In this document: one piece after another, positions 37,172 through 49,108 of the stretch
How the letters are laid out: every line of letters starts with the position of its first letter
How positions within the stretch are numbered: the stretch's first letter is position 1
The notes under the pieces: generated by a model
The model's input: the letters and a program-made list of their open reading frames with translations, nothing else
Database searches by the model: none
What the model was told of the DNA's origin: nothing
Source: Paguma larvata
Taxonomy: Eukaryota > Chordata > Mammalia > Carnivora > Viverridae
Assembly: GCA_030068075.1 (NCBI GenBank)
Contig: CM057835.1
Span: forward strand, 41,646,215-41,710,214
Direction of reading: 5' to 3'
Length of the DNA stretch: 64,000 nt
Program-made: the position numbers and the translations under genes

Positions 37172-37450
37172 ACAGCTGCATAATATTTCAAGATGTTTAT
37201 TTAACCAATTCCTTACAAGGGCACTGAGAGGGTTTTTTTTTTTTTTATTGTTCTCTGTTGCAAACACTATTGCAATGAATATTTGAGTGCTAATAAAAGG
37301 CTTCATTAGGCCAGACATATCTGTAGGATAAGTTCCCAGAAATAGGGCCACCAGTTCAAAAGGCAAACACAAGTCTAATGTTGTTTTAGGTTGTTTCATT
37401 CCCCTATAGAGGGTCAATGTATTTCATTCCCATTAACAATCCATGGAAGC
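37172..37450 (-). mobile_element. L1 LINE 3' fragment, antisense
   Basis: 'CTGCATAATATTTCAAGATGTTTATTTAACC', 'CACTATTGCAATGAATATTTGAGTGC', 'AAGTTCCCAGAAATAGGGCCACCAGTTC' and 'CATTCCCATTAACAATCCATGG' match antisense L1 3' sequence. A poly-T run interrupts it at about 37232-37246. Confidence 0.65.
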
Positions 37451-37493
37451 TTAATTCTACTCTTTAAAATGAAATTCCATGTATCTTTTAAAG

Positions 37494-37519
37494 AACAATA
37501 ACAACAACAACAACAAAAA
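37494..37519. repeat. (AAC)n simple repeat
   Basis: Short AAC trinucleotide run with one AAT unit. Confidence 0.85.
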
Positions 37520-39165
37520 CTGGAGTTATCATGGCTCAAATAAAATACATTTGTGTATTAGTTAAGAAAAATATATTGTTTTCTTTTTATATAAACACAA
37601 TTTCATGAAAGGTTCATTTAGTCACAGAAGCCAGTTTTGGTTCCCCTTACCAAAGGCAGAGGGAAGCTAGCTCTTCAATGGAAGGCAAGGCTCATTTTAA
37701 GATGTCTTTTGGCAAGTGAAGTTGCTTCTAGCATCTTTCCAGTCCAACTAGCCATTCTATTTGCCCGCTCAGTAATTTCGTGCAGCCAGTCGAAGAATCT
37801 CTTTTCAGTTTGTAAAAGTCATTTTTGCCATCTAGGATGCTTTATAAAATATCAGATTTGACCAATAAAGGATTCCCTTGCATCTGAAATCTATCAAGAT
37901 TCTACCACATAAAGAATTTTTTTCTAAGTTGCTTAGTAATCATGAACCCTAAATACATGCTGTATAAAACACATTTTAGAATCATTGTATTGAAACCATT
38001 GTCAGGCACATTATCTTGTTGTCAGGAGCTTTGATGTTCTCATACTTTCATCCAACTTCACTTGTGCATGACAGGAAACCAAGACTCAACGACTGTAGAG
38101 GAAGGAGCAGCTCTCCAAGTTTATCTATGTGTATATGTGTATACAAAAAGTTTTATTTTACCGATGAGTAAAATGATGTCCAGAAAAATCTGAATTTTGG
38201 CCAAAAATCCACAATTAGAAATGATAGCAGTTGGATCTTTATAAAGGTCTCTAAGACCCTAATGTGCACAAGCAAAGCTGCTTTGTAGATAATCTATGTA
38301 AAAACTCACTCACCCTCTGAAATCAAATGTAAATTCAATGAAATATTTCCTTTTTGTATGAATATAATTTCTAGGGTCATTCAATCTTCAGATATCTGGC
38401 TCAGTTTTTCAAATTCTTCACAGTGGTAGTGCTGGGCTCACTGAGGTCATTTGACATATGTATTTCCATATCACTTCCTCACTTCATCTTCTGATTGACA
38501 TTTATGTTTTAGTCTGGGCCAGATAGACCGGAATTATAAATTAAGAAGTCCTAGTTCTTCAAACACACTGCTAAATATTATTCAACTTGGTAATGGTGTT
38601 ATTCTCAGAATCGTACAAGCCAAATTCAACTTCATTCAAGAAATAATTATTGGGTCCTTTGTATTAGAAATTTCAGCTTCCTGGTTTTGCTTCTTCATTG
38701 ATGGTTCTCTGAAGTACATTGCCTAAGTAAAGTAGTAGAACTACACCTTTAAAAATCCTTCCAATGCAATAAAGAGTCTACCTATGAGATGGATACATTT
38801 TCTCACACTTACGAAAATATCCAGTCATGATGAGTGGGTGTTATAAAAATGTGTCTTTTTTCCTCTGGTCCCTGATGCCTAGGACAGCAATTACAGATTA
38901 ATAAAAATAGGAATATGTGGCTCTAAAATATAAGACCTCTTTCTTAAGATTTAAGTATGGGTCACCACCACTTCAATCTTTGGGACACTGTCAACCAAGT
39001 CATCATGACAACAGTGAACAAGCAGTTATCCTATTCTGAGGGACAAGCTCTACTGAGGATTCTTATGGCAGCAAAGAAGGAAAGGCAAATGTAACTGGTC
39101 CTGTCTACTTCTTGTTCCCGTGTTGGAAGTTAAGGGCATCCCTGTGGACTAAGTGAAATGAAAAT
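37520..39165. other. Unassigned sequence
   Basis: No gene or firm repeat recognised in about 1.6 kb. Confidence 0.5.
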
Positions 39166-39169
39166 TGCA

Positions 39170-39543
39170 ATTTTAGTTAGCTTGGGCTGCCATAATAAAA
39201 TACCAAAGACTTGGTGGCTTAAACAGAAATTGATTTTCTCACAGTTCCGAAAGTTGGAAGTCCAAGATCAAGATGTCGGCTGATTTAGTTCTTTGCGTTG
39301 TCTCTCTTCCTGGCTTGTGAATGGCCACCTTCTTACTGTGCCCTCACATGGTAGAGAGGAAAAGAAGGTTCTCTAAACTCTTATCTTATATGAACACTAA
39401 TTCTATTGGATGAGAACCCTACACTTTTGGCCTCATTTAACCTTAATTATCTCCAGAAAAGTCCTTTTTCCAAATATATTCACATTGTGTTGGGGCTTCA
39501 ACATATGAATGGTGGGGGAGGCACAACCATTCAGAACATAATA
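39170..39543 (-). mobile_element. MLT1-type (MaLR) LTR, nearly full length
   Basis: Antisense MLT1 in order: 'TTAGTTAGCTTGGGCTGCCATAATAAAATACCAAAGACTTGGTGGCTTAAACAG', 'GAAGTCCAAGATCAAGATGTCGG', 'CCCTCACATGG', 'TATTGGATGAGAACCC', 'CCTCATTTAACCTTAATTA', 'TTCAACATATGAATGGTGGGGG'. No internal region adjoins, so a solo LTR. Confidence 0.88.
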
Positions 39544-39844
39544 GGAGCAGAGTTAATGGATTAAAGAAGATTTCCTGATCATTTGGAGAGGTGGTGCCAA
39601 TAGCAGTTAATTGGAGAAATCAAAGTCACAACACTGTATTTGTATGGCAGACTGGTGGTATAGGTCACAGTACCAAATAACTGTGAAAAGAAAACAAACA
39701 CTAAAATATTATGAGCTTATAAGATAGTGAAATTGGACTACTGTTGATACAAGTTAAATTCAATTTGCTGATTTTATGTGCATAGATATACACATAAAAT
39801 CCTTTAAGCAGTAACCAGATATTTTTTGCATTAAGCTCTTTTTA

Positions 39845-40049
39845 TTTCATTGTACTTTTTATTGAGAGAGAGAGAGAGAGAGCACATGGGCAGGAGAGAG
39901 GGGCAGAAAGAGGCGGGGTGGAGAATCTCAAACAGACTCCACACTCAGCATGGAGTTCGATGCGGGACTTGATCCCATGATCCTGGTATGGTGACCTGAG
40001 CTGAAATCAAGAATCAAATACTCAACCGACTAAGCCACCCAGGCACCCC
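39845..40049 (-). mobile_element. CanSINE, older type
   Basis: (GA)n stretch, 'CAGACTCCACACTCAGCATGGAG', 'GATCCCATGATCCTGG', head end 'ACCGACTAAGCCACCCAGGCACCCC'. Target duplication TGCATTAAGCTCTTTTTA (39827-39844) and TGCATTGAGCTCTTTTTA (40050-40067), 17 of 18 identical. Confidence 0.95.
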
Positions 40050-40067
40050 TGCATTGAGCTCTTTTTA

Positions 40068-41015
40068 AAATCAAAGCTAGAAATAGGTTTAATTCAAGAT
40101 GGTGTAGTGCATGAATAAAATACTTCAGTATTCATCTTAACAAAAATATAATTTAAAAAAAACAACAACAACAAGGTGTCAAAACCAGAAGAGGACCCTG
40201 CTTATTATTTAATACAGACAATTTTCCCCCAGTGTTTCTCTTTTCAATGTAACATGAAAGAAAATAGATTGATGTAATAAAGGACATCATGTTTAGAAGA
40301 CTTATGCTAATGTTCTTATTAGCTAATGAATTTATATGCAGACTCTAGTCATTTTTCTTTTCCTTCATATAATCTTTCCCTTCTCGATCACCACAAACAA
40401 TTTCATCAGCAATTGTATCTTCCAAAGAGCATTTCTTTTCTGTGGGACTGTATGGAAATGTAGGATGACTCCATTTCAGAGAAAGTGGGGACTCCCTTGA
40501 GAGCCAAGAATGAATAAAGTGATGTCAACCCAGCAAAAAAGAATAAATCGCACTTTTTATAAAATCATCAGCTTTTTATAGAATACATGAAATCTCTATA
40601 TATGTAAATTCACATAAATAGTTAAAGAATGAAATACACATGTATTGCATAAGATTTAAATTTTAAAACTTTCTATCAGCTTTCATACACTCTAGTATCT
40701 TCTACATGGTCATTAAAGAAGACCGTAGAATCTTTTTGAAAAGTGAAAGGAAAATGATAGGAAACATAATAAATGAAATGTCTTTTAAAATACCAGTAAC
40801 ATAGCAAGCCATGCCAATTCTGTTTTGTCAAAAACCATCACCTATACTCATTAGAACCAAGGAATTTTCAATTTGTGCCACATCCTATGGTCAGTGTATC
40901 TTATGGAATCAATAAATGGTATTAACAGAAGCAGAAATTTATTTCATATAATTAAAATTTTCAAATTATATTTTAAAACTTGCCCATGCTAATTTTATTA
41001 AATGGAACAATCATA
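40068..41015. other. Unassigned AT-rich sequence
   Basis: Short AAC run at about 40161-40173; otherwise nothing recognised. Confidence 0.5.
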
Positions 41016-41276
41016 TTATGGGATTTGCTTTAATTTAGTTAAGTCTTCATGTGTGTATCCTGCTCTGGAACTGTATTTGTACAGTTTTTGTTCACGCTCT
41101 AAATAACACTTGATAAATCTAAAGAGCTGCCGTGTATTCTGAGACATGTATGCAAGCAAATTTAGAATGCGAGGTAAGACTTCCTTTATATCTGATTTCA
41201 AATGAACTTTAAAATATTTTCCAGGTGGTTTTGCAATTTTTATAAGCTGATCATAATGCAGAAGCTTTCTTTTCAG
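41016..41276 (-). other. Protein-like open frame, possible exon or pseudogene remnant (unidentified)
   Basis: An 86-codon stretch is open on the minus strand from just after an in-frame TAA (41277-41279) to a TAA at 41016-41018. The first ATG is internal: codon 44 lies within AYMSQNTRQ. The residue mix looks more like a real protein than other frames here: charged, few low-complexity runs, with segments such as KPPGKYFKVHLKSD, LPRILNLLAYMSQ and YLEREQKLYKYSS, and a C-terminus THEDLTKLKQIP. An AATAAA lies about 17 nt past the stop (40994-40999, minus sense). Against a real exon: no good splice acceptor (the best CAG upstream puts the TAA in frame), no neighbouring exons, and frames of this length occur by chance in AT-rich DNA. 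I do not recognise the family. It could be a terminal exon, a 5'-truncated pseudogene, or chance. Confidence 0.15.
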
Positions 41277-41494
41277 TTAGCTCTGGTGTTTTTAGAGTAA
41301 AGAATGATAACAGCATCACATACACATACACACACACACCCTTTTACATTTATCCATTAAAATATTTAAGGTAGATCACAATTCAAATATGGCAAAGCAC
41401 TAACAGGAAATGAGCCTAAATTTACAAAAGTTGATAATATATTTTCCTTAGAGAAATATAAGTAAATTTAAATTTTTGAATATCTACATAATAT

Positions 41495-42073
41495 GGTAAA
41501 CATTCTAGAAAATGACTCCTGTGATTCCTGCCTCAGAATGTTCATAGCTTGAATAATCTCCTCTCTGTGAGTGTGGACTGAACCTAATAACTTGATTCTA
41601 ATGAATAAAATACCACAAAAGTGATGTGATGCTACTTTTGATACTAGATTATGAAAGACCGACATCTGTCTTGAAGCACTCTCTTGCTCATTCTGATGAA
41701 GCTGCTGCAGTATTTTGGGCTCTCCAATGGAAAGGCCCAATATCAAGGAAGGTATTCTCCCTTCCTAACAAAGTGAGCAAGAGCAAGCAAGGATCTAAGT
41801 AAGGCCCCACTCAGTCGAACAACCAGTGAGATACTGAATCTTATCAACAGTCATTCAGAGACCCTGAAAGTGGATCCCACCCTCATTGAATCTTGAGATA
41901 ACCATGGCAGGCTAAAATCCCAATTGCAGTTTTGTGGGAGACCCTGAACTTAAGAACCCATATAAGCTCACCCAGATTCCTGATCACAGAACCCATAAAA
42001 TAACTCATGGGTGATGGTTTAAGCTGCTAAATTGTAGATAATTTGTTGAGCAGCAATAGATAACTAGCATAAT
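41495..42073 (+). mobile_element. MLT1-type (MaLR) LTR
   Basis: 'GAAAATGACTCCTGTGATTCC', 'TAACTTGATTCTAATGAATAAAATACCACAAAAGTGATG', 'GAGACCCTGAAAG', 'TTCCTGATCACAGAACCCATAAAATAA', and the diagnostic end 'TTTAAGCTGCTAAATTGTAGATAATTTGTTGAGCAGCAATAGATAACTAGCATA'. The 92-codon minus frame over its start is a shadow. Confidence 0.75.
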
Positions 42074-42871
42074 AATTACTATAAATAAATTTTGTTTTAG
42101 AGTAATAACAGTGTTCTATTATGTAAAATGGTTATATGCTATTATAACGTTTGTTTCCAGGTCTGCAAAATGACAATGTTGAGGAAGAGTATCTCTCCTA
42201 TTGTTTCCAGGTCTAAATTTTATCTTATTCACATTATTCTATTACTAAATTCACATCTAGTTTTGATGTCAGAAAAGAAAATAGGAGTTGTAAAGATTAC
42301 GTTATGTTATGCATGGAATAGTATATACCTATTCACTGTGAAAATGCTCCGAAGGTAGAAAACAGATGTTTGTCACGGTTGGTATGCAGGGAGGCAAGCT
42401 GGGGTTTCCAGTTTAGCTTTCTTGATCAGTTGGGATTTATCAAATGGGGTAGAGTGGATCAGCTTGAGGATAAAGTCTTATTAGGACCAATGGAAACATC
42501 TTTCAGAGAAGCTTAGTTCAGATTTTTTATTTTTAAAGTGTTTTTGAGATCAATTCTTAAACTTTCTGTAGGAAAATGTTTAGAATGTCAGAATAAAAAT
42601 AGAGTGTGAAATACACATTCACAGCCTTACATTTTCAAGTTTAATAAGCACATGATTTTAACAGGGATACAAGTTGAAAAGCTGAAAAGAGGTGGGGAGG
42701 ATAGGAGGGAGTAGCTGGACTGTTTGATTTTTATATTGTAAAATTTAAAAGTTTGGAAGCACTGGCGGTTTCCATGGCTTTTATGACTTCTTAGAGGCAC
42801 ACGGAACAGGATTCCTCTGTAGAGTAATCAAATGAAAAACAATTGTGCAGTATCATTTTAGTAATTTAATG
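42074..42871. other. Unassigned sequence between two LTRs
   Basis: No retroviral internal region recognised. Contains TTGTTTCCAGGTCT twice, at 42151-42164 and 42201-42214. Confidence 0.45.
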
Positions 42872-43320
42872 ATGGCTGCAAATTCTTTGCTACTCCTCCT
42901 ATGAGGGTACAGGGAAAATTCACCTCCTTTTGACCTGAGACTGAACTTATTAACTTGCTTGGCAAGTGGAACATGGCAGAAGTGATGTGGGGGGACTTCC
43001 AACGGCAAGAAGCCTTTCAGCTCCTACCTAGACTTCCTGTAATGCATACCGTGGGTGAAACCAAAAACCATGGAAGAAGTCTGGCTGTTCTAAGACCACC
43101 ATACTGGAGATGCCACACATAGGTTTAAATGTGAGCAGAGTTCATTCCTCTGGCCACCCAGTGACCTGACATGTGAGTTAAGCCAGAATGGACCCACTGC
43201 CATGAGACCATGAGAAACAGAATAATGACCCAGCTGAACTCTGCACTAATTCTTGATGAACTATATAATAAAACTATTACTTTAAGCCAATTAATTTTGG
43301 CTCGTTTGACACACGGCATT
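42872..43320 (+). mobile_element. MLT1-type (MaLR) LTR
   Basis: 'GGCTGCAAATTCTTTGCTACTCCTCCTATGAGGG', 'GACTGAACTTATTAACTTGCTTGGCAAGTGGAACATGGCAGAAGTGATG', 'CATGAGACCATGAGAAACAG', 'AATAAAACTATTACTTTAAGCCAATTAATTTTGG' and a 'TTTGACACACGGCATTC' end, matching MLT1 layout. A different subfamily from the LTR 0.8 kb upstream. Confidence 0.75.
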
Positions 43321-43630
43321 CACTAACTGGAAAATCGTCATACTCACCTAGCTTTAACCTAACGTTTAAAGTCCAACTAAATGCATATAGTCTTAAGTTG
43401 TAAAAAAAATATTTTGCAACATTAGCTAGAAATGATAATTTAGGCCTCAAAATATATGGAACAAGGGTATTACCCAGAGAAAAGTCATAAAGAAAAGGGT
43501 AAAAAAAAACAGGTAAAGAATTTTCATACTGGAAGCATATTGTGTTAGTTTAATTATTTCTGCTTGACTCTCTATAGAATCAAATAGAAAAAAAATAGAT
43601 ATAAATGTATTAGTGTGTATAAACCTATCC

Positions 43631-43745
43631 TACATATATATATACTTACATATGTATATACTTATGTATAGGTATATAAATATATATGTAAGTATAATTT
43701 TACTATATATTATATATATGTAAGTATATATAATGTATATTTATA
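43631..43745. repeat. AT-rich (TATG/TA)n simple repeat with palindromes
   Basis: Alternating TATATG, TATAC and TAAGTATA units. 'TATATATACTTACATATG' and later 'ATATATATGTAAGTATA' are near-inverted copies, so it could fold into hairpins. Confidence 0.85.
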
Positions 43746-44056
43746 CGTAAAAGTCCCAAGTTAAAAATGACTTTGGTTTATTATTCTATATAGATAGCTA
43801 TATTGAATGAAATTTACCAGTTTATTTCAGTAAAGTTTCTGATATCTAGAATAGATAAAACTGGATAAAGTATGTCCCTGAAAGAATCTTTTATAAAAAG
43901 ACTCATGGCTATTTATATATCATATACTTTAACACAGAAATAATTACTTCCTCTCCTATTCAATGGCGGAGGGTGGAAAAACAAATATTTATTCAGGTTA
44001 ACATTGAAAAATAAAGAGAAGTGATAGCTCGAATAACAAATTCCTGCCAAATTGTT

Positions 44057-44149
44057 TGTGTGGAGCCCATGCAGGACTTGAACTCATGACCCTGAGATCA
44101 AGACCTGAATTGAGATGAAGTCAGACTGACTGAGCCACCCAGGGACCCC
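44057..44149 (-). mobile_element. CanSINE head only, older type
   Basis: 'GTGTGGAGCCCATGCAGGACTTGAACTCATGACCCTGAGATCAAGACCTGAATTGAG' and head end 'GACTGACTGAGCCACCCAGGGACCCC'. The 3' part and tail are missing. No target repeat found. Confidence 0.85.
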
Positions 44150-45760
44150 TACAAAGGCTTAGTCTTTACATATTGAGTGGAACCCCATGAAAGATATCCT
44201 CAACAGATAAAACTTTTTTCTAAAGTGATGCATAAACATGATTTTTTGAAAAAGAAAGGAAAAGCAAGGCATACAGATGATGATTTAATAAATAGCATTT
44301 ATCTGACAGCTGCCTCAACTATAGTTCTTTTTACAGGCAACCACATTTCCTTTTTCATTTGTCAAGTTTTCTTATGTGTCTCTCCAAATCCTCAATCAAG
44401 CATACACTCCTACTTCATGATTTATATTCATCAGATACTGATAGAACTTAGATATTTTCTGATAATGTTTCCCTTTGACATTTAGCTATTAAAGATAATG
44501 ATTTAGTTCTGTATACCACTCCATCCCCTTTCCTCTTTCCTTAATTCTTCATAATGCTTTAATTCTGCTCTTAAATTCAAATTTCACACTAAATTTCGTA
44601 CCTCTTACACATATAATATCACGTTTTAATACAAAATACAATATTCCAATTAGCTCACTTTTGACAATTCAACATGGTAGTAAACTTTTGTGAATATGTG
44701 ACAGTTTAAACCTTAGAGTTTTCACATATATTTAAAATTATTCTAAACAATTTCCCAAAATGTACTGATTAAATACATCTATTTAATCCAAACTCTTCCC
44801 TTTCAGCCCCAGGTTTAAGCTGTTCAGTAAGGTGTTTGACATATACTTTTCACAAGAGTCATGCAGGAAAAAAAACAATAAAAGGAATTTTATACTTAAA
44901 AAAATGCCTTGATATGGCTTGTTAAGAATACCCCACCTCCTAAATCCCTGACACAGTCTGGTGCGATACCTGTTCTCCAGCAACGTGAATTAGCGACGGC
45001 CCCGTAACATGGAATATATAATGACATAACGTTTACTAAATGTAAGAGAAGTAATTGTTGAGTTATGGAAAAGGAAAACTTGTTTTTGTTAGGAAGAGAA
45101 ATATTTGAAATGTGCTTAAATATTTATCCTCCGACTTTAATGGTAATTAATAATAGATAAAAGACTTCAAAATATCTTTGGAGAAGTAGCTAGTAGATAT
45201 TGCAGGCTTGGCACAGTAAGACGTTTTTGTTCCATATTTCAATTTGCTTGTTTGCTGCCTTTGAGAAGCTTCCGGAACCCTTTCGGTACAGAGCTATTTT
45301 GCTTTCTCTTTCGGTAGAAGGGTAGACATTTACATTTTAGTAACTAAGGATTATGCTGTATCCATATTCCATTCACTTGTTTTCCCTTTGTTGCAAAAAA
45401 TAGAAACAAATATGTTTTCCTTCAGTCTTCACGAAATGAAGGTGAAATGCCATGATTAAATTCTCATTCTGAAATGTTTAATGTCCTACTGAACATACTG
45501 CCTTCTTAGAGAAGTTATATATACCTGGTTATCAAACTATTATATGTTTCCTTTCTGTTTGAGCTTTTTAGAGCATGTCTTTTCCTTACTTGCTGTTGTT
45601 ACATTACAGTTTTATATATACTTTTAAACAAAACAATTTTTTGCCTTAAATTTAACCTTAGGATTTAAGAAGACTTTTTAATAAGTCTTTTTTTTTCTTT
45701 AAAGGAGACTTTAATAAATCTTCTTTTTTTAAAAAAATACTTTAAATATAAGATATTTAG
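44150..45760. other. Unassigned AT-rich sequence
   Basis: No gene or firm repeat. A small GC-richer patch with several CpGs occurs at about 44930-45005; I cannot name it. Confidence 0.45.
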
Positions 45761-47109
45761 GTTGGAACTTTTGTTTCTAGCAAAAACACAGATTAGATAT
45801 CCTGAAAATATTCTCAATGAAAGCCAAAATAAGTTAAAAACATAGAATAAACATATTTTAAATATGAAACTGAGATTGTAAGTCCTTCGAGTAGTTCTAT
45901 TTGGGGAGAAACCACAAAGATTCCAAAGGATGACAAATAAAGAGAAAAACCTGCCTATTCCTCAAAACATGGAACTAAAGCTCTAAAACACAAAAGATAA
46001 CAAGAAAATCTTAAACACAATCAGAGAAGAAAGAAAAATTACCAGGATTAATAACAGGCTTCTGAACAGGAGTTTTTCAGAAGAGAATGAAATAATCCCT
46101 TTCAAACTATACTAAAATAATAAATGACAATCTATAATTATAACAAATGACAACCTATAATCTTATACATAGCTAAGGTATTATTATAGAAAAAAAGACA
46201 GAATAGAGACCTTTTCAAAGAGATAAAATTCAAATCTCAGATAAATCTTAGTGATCTTTCAGTAGATAGGAAATTAAATTCAGGATAAGAAAAAGAGATA
46301 CGGGAAGAACAATCATCAAGGAAATTAGTAAACACGTAACTATCATATATTGATTTAAAAATAACAATAATAATTGATTTGGAAGTACACACAAAAGAAA
46401 TCCAAAGACGAGGCGACAATAAAATGTAGGAATTAAGGAGATAACTATTTAGCAATAGTTCACAATTCTTTTACAATTTCATTGGAGTTTATGGGTATTG
46501 CTTTACTGTAAATTTTGCTAAGTATACAGGTGAAATGTTAATTGTTATATGAAAAAAATTATACTTTAATATATATTAGAACTAAAAATCTTTTCAAGTT
46601 AAATACTTAAGCAATCAACCTAAAGGAAAAAGAACAGGATAAGCTGAAATAAGAAAATGAAAACAAGAGTGGAAGATAATTAAATAGAAAAAAATTAAAT
46701 AAAACAACCTGGAGTAGATTCTAGGCATAATAATGTAGATATACCTCAATCTCTATTGATGAATAAAAGGAAGAATGTTGGTATCGAACAGCATTGGGTG
46801 AGAAAGATTACTCAATGCTAGAGATGCAGAAGAAATTAAAAATGATATGAAAATACAATCAACATTTTTATTCAAATGAACGTAAAATTTAAATGACTTG
46901 AAAATTTCCAAGAAAGGGTTATCTAACAATACTACTTCTTAAGAAGAAAACTTTTAATTTAATATTAATGATTGAAATACTTCATCAGAAGTTTAAAATC
47001 TATCCCCAACAAATACACACACTTATAAAACTACCAGAAAAAATTATTTTAAATGTTAGTTATTAAAACATCAAGAAACTGATAATTACTCTAAAAAAAA
47101 ACCTCTTAT

Positions 47110-47216
47110 TTTTTAAAAGTTTTTCTTTTTACGTAATCTCTACACCCAATGTGTGACTCAACACACAACCCTGAGATCAAGAGTTGTACACTCCACCCAC
47201 TGAGCCAGACGCCCCT
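47110..47216 (-). mobile_element. CanSINE, oldest type, short
   Basis: 'TTTTTACGTAATCTCTACACCCAATGTG', 'ACAACCCTGAGATCAAGAGTTGTACACTCCACCCACTGAGCCAGACGCCCC' matches the early carnivore SINE form. Target repeat AAAAACCTCTTAT (47097-47109) and AAAAATTTCTTAT (47217-47229). Confidence 0.88.
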
Positions 47217-47744
47217 AAAAATTTCTTATGAGAAGTAGAAGAAAGTTGCTACCCAATCCACTTCATAGCTAGTATAACCTAGGATAGTGTTACAAAAGTA
47301 ACCAGTCAGCTGTTTGTTATTGGTTAGTAGTGAGGAAGGAATTTGAATTAAATGTAAACCAGTGTGCTGCTTCTTTAACTGAGAACATTTTGTTTCAAAA
47401 AAATGTCAGCTGAACCAAAATTGTCATGCTTAAGAATGTAGTTGATTTTTATTCTGACAAGGTCCTCATTTCATTGTGATCCAGTGGTAAGCAGTCCAGA
47501 ACTAGCATCACAAAATTAGCACCAGTTCAAACATCACACCTGGAGTAGCACTATTCTGGAAATCAAAACAGCACAGGGATAGAAAGAAAAAAAATTGGAC
47601 CACATTTTTTAAAGTTAAGGTAAGTGTCCAGACCAAAACATTTTAAAACTGAGCATATTATGGACCTGAGCAAAAAATCCAAAGTGAGGTTTATAACCAG
47701 GAATTTTACAAAACGCAATACCAGTGCATAATAAATGAAGGCGG

Positions 47745-47950
47745 GGGGCACCTGGGTGGCTCAGTCGGTTAAGCTTCTGACTTTAGCTCAGGTCATCATC
47801 TCACAGTCCCTGGGTTCCAACCCTGCGTCGAGCTCTGTGTTGACAGCTCAGAGCCTGGAGCCTGCATGGAATCCTCTGTCTCCCTCTCTCTCTGGCCCTC
47901 CCCTGCTTGTGCTCTGTCTCTCTTGTTCTCAAAAATAAATAAACATAAAA
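47745..47950 (+). mobile_element. CanSINE (SINEC), full length
   Basis: 'GGGGCACCTGGGTGGCTCAGTCGGTTAAGC', 'GACAGCTCAGAGCCTGGAGCCTGC', CT-rich stretch, AAATAAATAAACAT tail. Target repeat not clear. Confidence 0.95.
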
Positions 47951-48126
47951 AAATTATTAATAGAATGGGAAAAATAAGTTAGGAAATCAGGGACTTTCCT
48001 TCTCCTCTAGGTAACCTACATAGGATTCCTAAATAAAATAAAACAAAAATCCCCACAGAGGAACCAATGATAGTATTTACCACTTCATGGTAAAAATTAT
48101 GATCCATACTTTAAAATCTGAAAGTA

Positions 48127-48323
48127 GGGGCACCTGGGTGGCTCAGTAAGTTCAGTGACCAACTCTTGCTTTGGGCTTAGGCCCTGATCTCATGGTTCTT
48201 GGAATCAAGCCCCACGTCAAGCTCTGCACTTACAGTACAGAACCTGCTTGGGATCTCCATCTCCCTCTCTCTCTGCCCCTCACACCGTCTCTCTCAAAAT
48301 AAATAAATAAACATAAAAGAAAA
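48127..48323 (+). mobile_element. CanSINE (SINEC), full length
   Basis: 'GGGGCACCTGGGTGGCTCAGTAAGTTCAGTG', 'GTACAGAACCTGCTTGGG', CT-rich stretch and (AAAT)n tail. Perfect 15-bp target duplication TAAAATCTGAAAGTA at 48112-48126 and 48324-48338. Confidence 0.96.
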
Positions 48324-48989
48324 TAAAATCTGAAAGTAAACAAAAATGATAATTATCATGGTTTATATTCAATGCATACACTGGAAGAATATAACTAAAA
48401 AAAAAGAAAGAAAAGGAAACAAACACAAAAAGCTGTAAATAAAAAAATGTCAGTAGAACAATTGCATAAGAACATCTAAAAGACTTTACAGACAAATTAT
48501 GAGAATCAATAAGATTAAGTTTGTATAATAATAAGATTTCCGAATGTTGTTTCTATAAACCATTTTTGTTACAAATGTAGATTTTTAAAGATAATTTTAA
48601 TTGTATACCAATATAAAAGATACAAAGAACTATACCTAACAAATGTAGGTAAAACTATAAAAAATATCTAAAATTTGTGTTGAAAGACTTTAATGAAGAA
48701 TTAATTAACTGAAGAGATACAAATGAAGAGTTTATGGAAAGTAAAGGTCAAAATATTAAGGATGCTATTCTGCTACAAATTAATTTTTAAATTAATTGCC
48801 AATTAACACAGTACTTTAAGGAACACAAGGTTTTAAGTAAAATGGTTAAAAATGAGTAAAGGGAAAAAAGAGACCAAGAATAGCAAAGAGGATTTTGACA
48901 GATAAAAATAACAGGCAAGATTTTAATAATTATAAAGTTACGATAATTTAGAAGTATTTCAGATAGTACTATATTGACCCAGTCACAAA

Positions 48990-49108
48990 GAGATGAATAG
49001 GATAGGATAGGATGGGATAAGCTAGGGCAGATTAAGATATAGGATAGAATCTGATAAGATGTTGGAATATATGAGGATAAGATAAGAGGCAATAGGATAG
49101 GTTAGGAT
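48990..49108. repeat. Degenerate (GGATA)n pentanucleotide repeat
   Basis: Repeated AGGATAGGATAGGATGGGATAAG, GATATAGGATAGAAT, GAGGATAAGATAAG and AATAGGATAGGTTAGGAT units over about 120 bp, with decay in the middle. Confidence 0.85.

Noticed and set aside
41468..41746. 92-codon minus-strand frame
   Set aside because: Antisense shadow over an MLT1 LTR.
44930..45005. GC-richer patch with several CpGs as a possible RNA gene or exon
   Set aside because: Does not match any small RNA or exon pattern I know, and it is too short to argue further.
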